A stretch of DNA of 64,000 nt from Palsa-461 sp036844945 (GTDB taxonomy: Bacteria > Actinomycetota > Acidimicrobiia > Acidimicrobiales > RAAP-2), in contig DAIUEV010000006.1 of the NCBI GenBank assembly GCA_036844945.1, forward strand, positions 1 to 64,000, written 5' to 3'. The notes below the pieces were generated by a model. It searched no databases, was not told where the DNA came from, and was given only the letters and a program-made list of their open reading frames with translations. A program made the translations under genes and the position numbers. This document shows, piece after piece, positions 26,316 to 33,269 of the stretch. The stretch's first letter is position 1. Each line of letters opens with the position of its first letter.

Positions 26316-26939
26316 ATGATCTCTAATCTCCGCCGCTCGATCGTCTCGATCGTGGTCATCACGCTCTTCTTCGGGTTCGTCTACGCCTTCGTAGGCACCG
26401 GAGTTGCCCAACTCTTGTTCCGGCACCAGGCCGACGGGTCGATCACCGCCAACGGGTCCACCTTGATCGGACAGAACTGGTCGGACACGGTTTGCCCGGG
26501 ACATCCGCTGGGAAGTTGTGTATTCCAAGGCCGTCCCGACGACCTGGGTCCCTACGCCGCCAACCCGAAGGAGCACAGCTCCGGCGGGGACAACCCCCTC
26601 GTGGCCAACGGCGTGTCGGGCGAATCCGGGGCGACCAACCTCGGGCCCCGGTCCAAGGTCCTGCTGACAAACACTGAGGCGCTGGTGGCTTACTGGCACA
26701 AGCGCGGGGTCAACCCGACCCCGGACCTGGTCACCACCTCGGGCAGTGGTCTTGACCCCGACATCAGCCAACAGGACGCCATCGTCCAGATCCCGATGGT
26801 GTCGAACGCGACCGGGATCTCCCCCTCCCGGCTCCGGGCCCTGATCTCCCGTCAAACCCAGGGCCCGGAGCTGGGATTCCTTGGCTCCAGCTACATCGAC
26901 GTCCTGCAGCTGAACGAGGCCCTGGCCAAGATGCGATGA
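26316..26939 (+). CDS. kdpC: KdpC subunit of the potassium-transporting ATPase
   Basis: This 207-residue protein has one N-terminal membrane helix (SIVVITLFFGFVYAFVGTGV) and a periplasm-side domain ending in the KdpC signature TSGSGLDPDIS followed by ALISRQTQG and a terminal VLQLNEAL. KdpC helps assemble the complex and coordinates ATP binding with KdpB. It follows kdpB by 14 bases and overlaps the next gene by four (ATGA). The length is typical, with a slightly enlarged middle region. Confidence 0.95.
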   Translation: MISNLRRSIVSIVVITLFFGFVYAFVGTGVAQLLFRHQADGSITANGSTLIGQNWSDTVCPGHPLGSCVFQGRPDDLGPYAANPKEHSSGGDNPLVANGVSGESGATNLGPRSKVLLTNTEALVAYWHKRGVNPTPDLVTTSGSGLDPDISQQDAIVQIPMVSNATGISPSRLRALISRQTQGPELGFLGSSYIDVLQLNEALAKMR

Positions 26940-27283
26940 GCCAGGAGCCGGGTTCCGGCGCCAGCTCACGGAGCCTCCCGCTTGTCCTCGAGCTGGGCTC
27001 GGCGTTCGACCGGTGTCGATTGGCGGTAGGCGGGGTGATCGTGTCGGCCCGTACCGCCCCGGACGAGGCCGGGCCCCGCTCCCTCGGGTTCCGGTGCACG
27101 CTCGACGACGGCAGCGGCCAGGTCGACCTCCTGTTCCTCGGCCGCAACCGGGTGCCGGGTCTCGTCGTCGGCGCCCGGTGCCACATCGAAGGCACCGCCC
27201 GGCTGGAGCACGGCAGGCTCACCGTGTGGAACCCTCTCTACCGGTTGGAGCCTGGGGGGTGCCCCGACCAGCGCCTACCCTGA
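26936..27283 (+). CDS. OB-fold nucleic-acid-binding-domain protein coupled to kdpC
   Basis: The protein has 115 residues. Its first ~25 are Ser/Gly/Leu rich. A five-strand OB-fold pattern follows: AVGGVIVSART, FRCTLDDGSGQVDLLFLGR, VVGARCHIEGTARLEHGRLTVWNP. This is the tRNA_anti-type single OB domain seen in small actinobacterial proteins. Such proteins are encoded next to Trk or Kdp potassium transport genes in other actinobacteria, which suggests a role in potassium homeostasis or its regulation; this link is inference. The ATG overlaps the kdpC stop by four bases, and the kdpD N-terminal gene follows after six bases. Confidence 0.8.
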   Translation: MSQEPGSGASSRSLPLVLELGSAFDRCRLAVGGVIVSARTAPDEAGPRSLGFRCTLDDGSGQVDLLFLGRNRVPGLVVGARCHIEGTARLEHGRLTVWNPLYRLEPGGCPDQRLP

Positions 27284-27289
27284 GAACTG

Positions 27290-28486
27290 GTGAGCGAGAA
27301 CCGACCATCGGCTATGTCCTCGTCGGAGCCGACCATCGCCGACCTCGCCGACGACATCGAGCCGGCCGGCCACTTCCGGGTGTATCTCGGAGCGGCGCCT
27401 GGGGTCGGGAAGACCTACGCCATGCTCTCCGAGGGGCTCCGCCGGTGCCAGCGTGGCACCGACGTGGTGATCGGGTTCGTCGAGCCCCACGGCCGGCCCC
27501 AGACCCAGGGCATGTGCGAGGGCCTGGAGACGGTCCCCCGCAAGATGGTGGAGTACCGGGGATCGGTGTTCCCCGAGATGAACCTGGCCGCGGTGTTGGC
27601 CCGCCACCCCAAGGTCGCGCTGGTCGACGAGCTGGCTCACACCAACGTGCCGGGATCGGGGCCGCACGAGAAGCGCTGGCAGGATGTCCACGAGCTGCTG
27701 GACGCCGGAATCGACGTGATCTCGACGGTCAACATCCAGCACCTCGAGAGTATCGCCGACTCGGTCGAGCAGATCGCGGGGGTCCCGATCCGCGAGCGCG
27801 TCCCCGACTGGGTGCTCCGCAAGGCCGACCAGATCGAACTCATCGACTCCTCGCCCGAGCAGCTGCGCCGCCGGATGCTGCACGGGAACATCTATCCGAC
27901 TGCCAAGGTGCCCCAGGCCCTCACGCACTTCTTCCGCACCGACAACCTGATCGCGTTGCGCGAGCTGGCCCTGCGGTTCCTGGCCGACGAGACCGAGGAC
28001 GAGCTGCTCGACCACCTGGCCCGCTACCAGACCGAGGTGCTCTGGGAGACGAGCGAACGGATCCTGGTGGCGGTGATCACGGCACCGGGGACAGAGGCGA
28101 TCATCCGACGGGCGTCGAGAATGGCCTCACGCATCAAGGCCGACCTGCACGTGGTGCACGTTCGTTCGAGCGAGGGCAGCGGCCGCTCGGATGAGGCGAG
28201 GCTCGCGGCGCTGCGCCAGCTTTGTGAGGACGTCGGCGCCGACTGGACCGATGTCGAGAGTGACGACCCGGCACAGGCCATCATCGAGCACGCCAAGCGA
28301 CGCCAGATCACCCAGATCGTCCTCGGCTCAAGCCAGCGGGGCCGGCTCCAGGAGCTGATGGGCGGCGGGTCGGTCGTGCGCAAGGTGTCGCGTGGGGCCG
28401 CCGACGCTGGCATCGACCTGCACATCATCGCCCGCCGCCACGTCGAGCCCGCCGACGCCCAGGCGGTGGGGGAGACCGAGTCGTAG
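27290..28486 (+). CDS. kdpD: KdpD N-terminal half: cytosolic sensor with Walker A and Usp domains
   Basis: This 398-residue protein equals only the first half of KdpD. The KdpD domain (about 28-235) carries the Walker A GAAPGVGKT (residues 34-42), EPHGRPQT and DELAHTNVPGS. A universal-stress-type domain (about 250-390) ends with LGSSQRGRLQELMGGGSV. In KdpD this region senses intracellular signals, and in some bacteria the Usp part binds cyclic di-AMP. The membrane, GAF and kinase modules are absent and lie in the separate gene at 20766-22223. The protein is co-directional with kdpFABC and should be made with the pump. It starts at a GTG six bases after the OB-fold gene. Confidence 0.92.
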   Translation: MSENRPSAMSSSEPTIADLADDIEPAGHFRVYLGAAPGVGKTYAMLSEGLRRCQRGTDVVIGFVEPHGRPQTQGMCEGLETVPRKMVEYRGSVFPEMNLAAVLARHPKVALVDELAHTNVPGSGPHEKRWQDVHELLDAGIDVISTVNIQHLESIADSVEQIAGVPIRERVPDWVLRKADQIELIDSSPEQLRRRMLHGNIYPTAKVPQALTHFFRTDNLIALRELALRFLADETEDELLDHLARYQTEVLWETSERILVAVITAPGTEAIIRRASRMASRIKADLHVVHVRSSEGSGRSDEARLAALRQLCEDVGADWTDVESDDPAQAIIEHAKRRQITQIVLGSSQRGRLQELMGGGSVVRKVSRGAADAGIDLHIIARRHVEPADAQAVGETES

Positions 28487-28556
28487 GGCTCGATCGTCCA
28501 CCCGACGGCGGCCGGCTCGACAGGTCCATAATTCCCACCTCGGAGGGAGGTGGGCC

Positions 28557-28925
28557 ATGGCCGTTCAGCTGAACCACACGATCGTCCGGGTCGACGACAA
28601 GAAGGCCGCCGCCGGGTTCCTGGCCGAGATCCTCGGGCTCGACCCGCCGGTGCCGTTCGGCCCGTTCATGTGCGTCGAGACCGCCAACGGGGTGAGCCTC
28701 GACTACGACGACCGAGGGGCCCCGGTCCCGGCGCACTACGCCTTCTTGGTTTCCGAGGAGGAGTTCGACGCGATCTTCGCCCGGGTCACCGAACGCGGGC
28801 TGACCTACTGGGCGGACCCGATGCACCAGCAGGTCAACCAGATCAACGGCCACGGCCGGGGCTTCTACTTCGAGGACCCGGCTGGCAACAACCTCGAGGT
28901 CCTCACCCGGGTCTACGGGACCTGA
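28557..28925 (+). CDS. VOC (glyoxalase/bleomycin-resistance fold) family protein
   Basis: This 122-residue vicinal-oxygen-chelate protein has two beta-alpha-beta-beta-beta modules. The first starts LNHTIVRVDDKK, with a His in the metal-ligand position, and the second ends GRGFYFEDPAGNNLEVLTR, with the terminal Glu ligand. Members include glyoxalases, dioxygenases and resistance proteins; nothing here discriminates between them. The ATG at 28557 is fixed by GGAGGGAGGTGGG. It lies 70 bases after the kdpD N-terminal gene and convergent with the MarR gene. Confidence 0.88.
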   Translation: MAVQLNHTIVRVDDKKAAAGFLAEILGLDPPVPFGPFMCVETANGVSLDYDDRGAPVPAHYAFLVSEEEFDAIFARVTERGLTYWADPMHQQVNQINGHGRGFYFEDPAGNNLEVLTRVYGT

Positions 28926-28941
28926 TCGGGGGTCCGGGCCG

Positions 28942-29403
28942 TCAGGCCTTGTCGAGGTCGGCCAGCGTGCGGTGGAGCGCGGCGAGCCGGTCGGCGCCGA
29001 TCCGATCCGAAAGCGCCGCCTCGAACGTCTCGACCGCGTCGGCGATGACGTTCGCCGCCGCCTCGCCACGCGCAGTCAGGCGGAGGAGGGTGCGCCGGCG
29101 GTCCTCGGGGTAGGGGAGCCGCTCGACGTAGCCGGTCCCGACCAGGGTGTCGACGAGCTGCCCGACCGCCTGCTTCGTGATGTCCATCCGGGCGACCAGA
29201 TCGCGGGCGCTCGCACCGGGGATCGTGAGCACGCTCAGCGCCCAGATGCCCTGCTGGGGGAGGTCGCCGAACCCCTCACCCCGGAGCGCCTCGGTGACCG
29301 GGACCCGGAAGCTCCGCACCGAGCGGCGCAGCAGCCAGTTGAGGGCGTCGGGATCATGCGGCGGGGGGAGCGGCGCACCGGACCGCCGGCGGGACGGAGC
29401 CAC
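28942..29403 (-). CDS. MarR-family transcriptional regulator
   Basis: This 153-residue winged-helix regulator has the MarR layout. An N-terminal dimerisation helix is followed by the DNA-binding core GASARDLVARMDITKQAVGQLV and the wing YVERLPYPEDRRRTLLRLTARG, and a long C-terminal helix closes the fold. The start is placed at the GTG at 29403, which has TACACT exactly six bases upstream. A TTG at 29421 is in frame but lies inside the inverted repeat. It is divergent from a DUF3089 secreted hydrolase, and the repeat between them is a likely operator for both genes. The ligand is unknown. Confidence 0.85.
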   Translation of the reverse strand: MAPSRRRSGAPLPPPHDPDALNWLLRRSVRSFRVPVTEALRGEGFGDLPQQGIWALSVLTIPGASARDLVARMDITKQAVGQLVDTLVGTGYVERLPYPEDRRRTLLRLTARGEAAANVIADAVETFEAALSDRIGADRLAALHRTLADLDKA

Positions 29404-29409
29404 CGGGCC

Positions 29410-29449
29410 AGTGTAGGTCAAGAGATTGGTCAGTCAGGTTTCTTGACCT
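29410..29449. promoter_or_regulatory. MarR promoter with 9-bp inverted repeat operator
   Basis: AGGTCAAGA at 29415-29423 and TCTTGACCT at 29441-29449 form perfect 9-base arms around a 17-base spacer. On the minus strand TACACT (29415-29410) lies six bases before the MarR GTG, with CTGACT 16 bases upstream of it as a -35 candidate. The repeat overlaps this promoter, which fits autorepression. It also abuts the upstream region of the divergent DUF3089 gene. Confidence 0.55.
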
Positions 29450-29478
29450 TCTTCCCCGGTTCTGTCAGTGTGTCGTGC

Positions 29479-30645
29479 GTGCCCGAGACCCTGAACCCCG
29501 CGACGGCCCGCCGCCGGCTGCGCGCACGGGGACCCGCCGCCCTCGCGATCGCCGTGCTGGGCGTCCTGCCACTCGCGGCCGCAACGCCGTCGGGAGCGGC
29601 GGTCGGCACCGGCCCCGACGCCGCCGGGGTGACGTGGCTGTGCCGGCCCGGGCTGCCCGGTGACCCGTGCCTCTCCCCCGAATCGGCCACCTCGGTCGCG
29701 GCAGGCGGGACGAAGACGGTGGTCCCGCTTCGGCCGGCGGCCAACCCGAAGTTCGACTGCTTCTACATCTACCCGACCGTCACCGCGAGCGCCGCCGGCA
29801 CCAACACCGGCACCCGGGTGACCGCGGCCGAGCAGGGCGCCGCCGTCTCCCAGGCCTCCCAGTTCTCCCAGGTCTGCAACGTGTGGGCGCCCACCTACCG
29901 CCAGCGGACCGCCGCGTCGCTCGCCCTGGGGCTGGGGAACGACCCGTCCGCCGACCTCGTCTCCTACGACTCGCTTCTCAAGGGCTGGAAGGACTACCTC
30001 ACCCACGACAACCACGGCCGGCCGATCATCCTGCTCGGGCACTCGCAGGGCGCGGCCAACGCGATCCGCCTGCTGCGCGGGGTCTTCGACAACGACCCGG
30101 CGCTCCGGTCCCGTCTCGTGGTCGCGATGATCATGGGGGGCAACGTCCAGGTGCCGACCGGCATGACGGTCGGCGGGAGCTTCGCCCACATCCCAGCGTG
30201 CACGCGGACCGGTGAGACCGGCTGCGTCATCGCCTACTCGTCGTTCTCGGGGACGCCGCCGGCCGACTCGCTGTTCGGTCGCCCCGGCGCAGGGGTCAGC
30301 CTCCAGTCGGACCAGCGGGTGTCGGCGGGCCAGCAGGTGCTCTGCACCAATCCGGCCGACCTCGGGAGCAAGGCATCCGCGAGCCTGAGCCCGCTCTTCC
30401 CGTCCACGGTCAGCTCCACCGGCGAGCCGTGGGTGACCTACCCGGGGCTCTACACGGGGACATGCGAGAGCCAGGGCGGGGCGACGTGGCTGCAGGTGAC
30501 CGCGCGTCCGGGCGATTCCCGACCGGTGGTGACCGAGACCCTCGGGCCGACCTGGGGCCTCCATCTCGACGACGTCAACCTGGCGCTCGGCGACCTGGTC
30601 AACGACGTGCGGGCGGCCGAGGCCGCCTACAAGGGACCGCGCTAG
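29479..30645 (+). CDS. Secreted DUF3089 alpha/beta-hydrolase (lipase-like)
   Basis: A Sec signal peptide (basic ARRRLRARG followed by a hydrophobic stretch ending ATPSGAA) precedes a ~360-residue domain with FDCFYIYPTV near the start and the nucleophile elbow LLGHSQGA. The other catalytic residues are expected in TPPADS and the late GLHLDDVN region. DUF3089 proteins are predicted extracellular or cell-wall lipases/esterases of actinobacteria. Four Cys in the mature part may form disulfides. The start is either the GTG at 29479 or another at 29470; neither has a ribosome site. It is divergent from a MarR regulator across a palindromic operator, so the regulator probably controls it. Confidence 0.85.
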   Translation: MPETLNPATARRRLRARGPAALAIAVLGVLPLAAATPSGAAVGTGPDAAGVTWLCRPGLPGDPCLSPESATSVAAGGTKTVVPLRPAANPKFDCFYIYPTVTASAAGTNTGTRVTAAEQGAAVSQASQFSQVCNVWAPTYRQRTAASLALGLGNDPSADLVSYDSLLKGWKDYLTHDNHGRPIILLGHSQGAANAIRLLRGVFDNDPALRSRLVVAMIMGGNVQVPTGMTVGGSFAHIPACTRTGETGCVIAYSSFSGTPPADSLFGRPGAGVSLQSDQRVSAGQQVLCTNPADLGSKASASLSPLFPSTVSSTGEPWVTYPGLYTGTCESQGGATWLQVTARPGDSRPVVTETLGPTWGLHLDDVNLALGDLVNDVRAAEAAYKGPR

Positions 30646-30649
30646 GAGC

Positions 30650-30721
30650 TCAGCGGTTGTAGTTGCGGTACGCCCGGCGTCGGGCGACCAGCCGGAGGAG
30701 CTTGCGCACGAGAAAGAACAC
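30650..30721 (-). CDS. Possible 23-residue basic amphipathic micropeptide
   Basis: A GTG at 30721 opens a short frame reading FFLVRKLLRLVARRRAY followed by RNYNR and a stop. Leu/Val and Arg/Lys alternate so that a helix would be strongly amphipathic, with an aromatic-basic tail. An AGGG lies 12 bases before the start. It sits in an otherwise empty 144-base gap between the DUF3089 gene and the HAD gene, on the opposite strand. I do not recognise it. A chance frame is quite possible at this length. Confidence 0.3.
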   Translation of the reverse strand: MFFLVRKLLRLVARRRAYRNYNR

Positions 30722-30789
30722 GGTGCGACCCTACCGCCGGCGCGGCGCCAGGAGGGGAGCGCGATCGCCGTCCGGTACCCTGTGCGCCC

Positions 30790-31473
30790 GTGGCGCCAGG
30801 GACCGCGACGGGAGACGGCGAACGGCTGGAGGTCCGGGCCGTGCTCTTCGACCTGGGCGGGGTGCTCACCACCGGGCCCTGGGAGGGGTTCGCGGCCTAC
30901 GAACGCGCGCAGGGGCTCCCCGACGGGCTTCTCCGGAGGTTGAACTCGACCAACGCCGACACGAACGCGTGGGCCCGCTACGAGCGCGGCGAGGTGGACT
31001 TCGCCGGGTTCTGCGACCTGTACCGCGCCGAGGGTCAAGCGCTCGGCCACGAGGTCGACCCGGTGGAGGTGATTGGGGCGATGCGTGGCGAGATGCGTCC
31101 CGAGATGCTCGACGCGGTCCGGTTCTGCCGGTCCCGGTACAAGACCGCCGCCCTCACCAACAACTTCGTCGCGATCGAAGCGGAGCGGCGGACCGACACG
31201 CTCGGGTACTTCGGCGACCTCTTCGACACCGTGGTCGAGTCGAGCAAGGTGGGCATCCGCAAGCCCGATCCCCGCTTCTACGAGCTGGCCTGCGACGCCC
31301 TCGGGGTCCAGCCCACCGAGGCGGTGTTCCTGGACGACCTCGGGGTGAACCTGAAGCCGGCCCGGGCGATGGGGATGCGCACGATCAAGGTGGTCACCGG
31401 GCACCAGGCGGTGGCCGAGCTCTACGAGATCCTCGGGGTCGCGCCCGACGACTGGGTGCCGGAGCCCGCGTAG
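30790..31473 (+). CDS. HAD-superfamily hydrolase
   Basis: This 227-residue HAD-IA enzyme has motif I VLFDLGGVLT (nucleophile Asp21). The second Asp is replaced by Gly, as in the epoxide-hydrolase N-terminal phosphatase group. Motif II is ALTNN, motif III is the Lys in GIRKPDP and motif IV is VFLDDLGVN. The helical cap lies between residues ~30 and 105. Such proteins hydrolyse small phosphates or act on acyl phosphates. The start is the GTG at 30790; TACCCT lies eight bases upstream and there is no ribosome site. A CoA-transferase gene follows after eight bases, so the two form a likely operon. Confidence 0.88.
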   Translation: MAPGTATGDGERLEVRAVLFDLGGVLTTGPWEGFAAYERAQGLPDGLLRRLNSTNADTNAWARYERGEVDFAGFCDLYRAEGQALGHEVDPVEVIGAMRGEMRPEMLDAVRFCRSRYKTAALTNNFVAIEAERRTDTLGYFGDLFDTVVESSKVGIRKPDPRFYELACDALGVQPTEAVFLDDLGVNLKPARAMGMRTIKVVTGHQAVAELYEILGVAPDDWVPEPA

Positions 31474-31481
31474 AAGGGCGA

Positions 31482-32741
31482 GTGGTGACCGGTCCGCTGG
31501 ACGACATCCGCGTCGTCGAGATCGCCAACTGGATCGCGGCGCCGAGCGCCACGGCGCTGATGGCCGACATGGGCGCGTCGGTGATCAAGGTCGAGCCGCC
31601 GGGCGGCGACTCGATGCGCAACAAGCTCCGCCAGCCCCGGTTCCCCGAGGGTGTGGAGGGCACCGACGTCGTCTTCCAGCTCGACAACCGGGGCAAGCGC
31701 TCGATCGCGCTGGATCTCGGCCACGAGCGAGGACAGGAGCTGGTGCGCGAGCTGATCGACACCGCCGATGTGCTCGTGACCAACCTCAACCGATCGCGCC
31801 TCGACCGCTACGGGCTCGGCCCCGAGACGCTGCGCGCCCGCCACCCCCGCCTCGTGTTCGCGTGGGTCACCGGCCAGGGCACGACCGGGGCGGACGCCGA
31901 CCGGCTGGCCTTCGACGTCACGGCGTTCTTCGGCCGCGGCGGCGTCACCGGCCTCCTCGGCGAGCCCGATGCCCCCCCGGTGGCGCCGCGCTCGGGCCAG
32001 GGTGACCACCCGACCGGCCTCGCGATCCTGGTGGCGATTCTGGCGGCGCTGCGCGACCGGGACCGGACCGGCGAGGGCCAGCTGGTCGAGACCGCCCTGA
32101 TGCGGGTGGGGGCCTGGACCGTCGGCGCCGATGTGGCCGCGGCGCTGGTCGACCGGCGTCAGCCCAACCGGCGGAGCCGCCTGCACCCGTTCTCGCCGAT
32201 GAACACCTCCTACCGATGTGCCGACGGCGCGTGGCTCATCCTCTCGTCGCACGACCAGGCGACCTGGCCCCGGTTCTGCGCGGCCGCCGGCCGGCCGGAG
32301 CTCGCCACCGACGAGCGCTTCGCCACCGCGCCGGACCGCTTCGCCCGCGCCGAGGAGCTGGTGGCGATCTTCGACGGGCTGTTCGGGGCCGAACCCTTCG
32401 ACCACTGGCCGCCCCGGCTCGCCGGGACCGGGGTCATCTTCTCGAAGATGGTCGAGCTCCCCGAGCTGGTGGAGGACCCGGCGGCCCGCGCGATGGGCAT
32501 GTTCGCCACCCTGACCCATCCGGCCATGGGGACCTTCGAGACCCTCGAGGCCCCCTTCCGTTTCGAGCGCTCGGAGGTGGCGGCCCGGGGCCCGGCGCCC
32601 GAGGTGGGCCAGCACACCGACGAGGTCCTGGCCGAGCTCGGGAAGACCCCCGCGGCGGTGGCCGAGCTGCGCCGGGCCGGGGTGGTGGGGGTGGCCGCCC
32701 CGGGCGAACCTCAGTCCAGACGGCGCAGCTCCACGCGGTAA
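31482..32741 (+). CDS. CaiB/BaiF-family (type III) CoA-transferase
   Basis: This 419-residue protein has the family start VVEIANWIAAPSATALMADMG, the VIKVEPPGGD motif and the catalytic Asp at about residue 145 in LAFDVTAFFGRGG. The NTSYRCADGAWL segment of the small domain is also present. Type III enzymes move CoA between carboxylic acids by ordered acyl exchange. The start is a GTG (31482 or 31485) after a GGGCGAG. It overlaps the gamma-carbonic-anhydrase gene tail-to-tail by 31 bases. A role in acyl-CoA catabolism is likely, but the acids are unknown. Confidence 0.9.
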   Translation: MVTGPLDDIRVVEIANWIAAPSATALMADMGASVIKVEPPGGDSMRNKLRQPRFPEGVEGTDVVFQLDNRGKRSIALDLGHERGQELVRELIDTADVLVTNLNRSRLDRYGLGPETLRARHPRLVFAWVTGQGTTGADADRLAFDVTAFFGRGGVTGLLGEPDAPPVAPRSGQGDHPTGLAILVAILAALRDRDRTGEGQLVETALMRVGAWTVGADVAAALVDRRQPNRRSRLHPFSPMNTSYRCADGAWLILSSHDQATWPRFCAAAGRPELATDERFATAPDRFARAEELVAIFDGLFGAEPFDHWPPRLAGTGVIFSKMVELPELVEDPAARAMGMFATLTHPAMGTFETLEAPFRFERSEVAARGPAPEVGQHTDEVLAELGKTPAAVAELRRAGVVGVAAPGEPQSRRRSSTR

Positions 32742-33229
32742 CGCGACGCCAGTCGCGTGTAGTGGCGGACCGCGTTTTCGACCCAGTTCGGGATCTCGGG
32801 GGTGGGGCGGGTCCGGGCCGGCACCCCGAGCGCGAGATGCCCGGTCGGCACGACCTTGCCCTCGGCGACGACCGCGCCGGCGGCCACCGCCGCCCCCGGC
32901 TCCACCTCGGCCCGGTTGAGCACGACCGAGCCCGAGCCGATCAGGCAGCCGTCGCCGATGCGGCAGCCCTCGAGGTGGGCGTTGTGGCCGATCACGCAGC
33001 CGCGCCCGATCCGGGTCGGGAAGCTCGGCGTCGTGTGCAGGACCGTCCCGTCCTGGATGGAGGTGCCCTCGCCGATCTCGATGAAGCCCGAGTCGCCCCG
33101 CGCGACGGCCCCCGGCCACAGCGACGCCTCGGCGCCGACGCGGACGTCGCCGATCACCACCGCGTCGGGGTGGACGAAGGCGAGCTCGTGGATCTGGGGC
33201 GCGAGATCGCCCAGCGCATACAGCGCCAT
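32711..33229 (-). CDS. Gamma-carbonic-anhydrase-like left-handed beta-helix protein
   Basis: This 172-residue hexapeptide-repeat protein has a clear series of [LIV]-G-x-x repeats such as IGEGTSIQDGTVLH, IGRGCVIGHNAHLEGC and IGDGCLIGSGSVV. Two zinc ligands are visible, His65 and His82. The third, normally the His of LHGC, is Glu87 (LEGC) here, with an extra His85 nearby. Related actinobacterial proteins also show GHNAHLEGC. Carbonic anhydrase activity is therefore uncertain, and a thioesterase- or transferase-associated role as in PaaY relatives is possible. Its 3' end overlaps the CoA-transferase gene. A ferritin-like gene lies 40 bases downstream of its start on the same strand. Confidence 0.87.
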   Translation of the reverse strand: MALYALGDLAPQIHELAFVHPDAVVIGDVRVGAEASLWPGAVARGDSGFIEIGEGTSIQDGTVLHTTPSFPTRIGRGCVIGHNAHLEGCRIGDGCLIGSGSVVLNRAEVEPGAAVAAGAVVAEGKVVPTGHLALGVPARTRPTPEIPNWVENAVRHYTRLASRYRVELRRLD

Positions 33230-33269
33230 CAGTGGGCCGGGCCGGGGTGCGAGGCCCGGCCGGAGCGGG

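Noticed and set aside
29404..29421. TTG start for the MarR gene at 29421
   Set aside because: It lies within the inverted repeat and upstream of the -10-like TACACT; the GTG at 29403 fits the leaderless pattern.
29434..31404. A 656-codon minus-strand frame opposite DUF3089 and HAD genes
   Set aside because: Mirror frame of real genes with low-complexity composition and no motifs.
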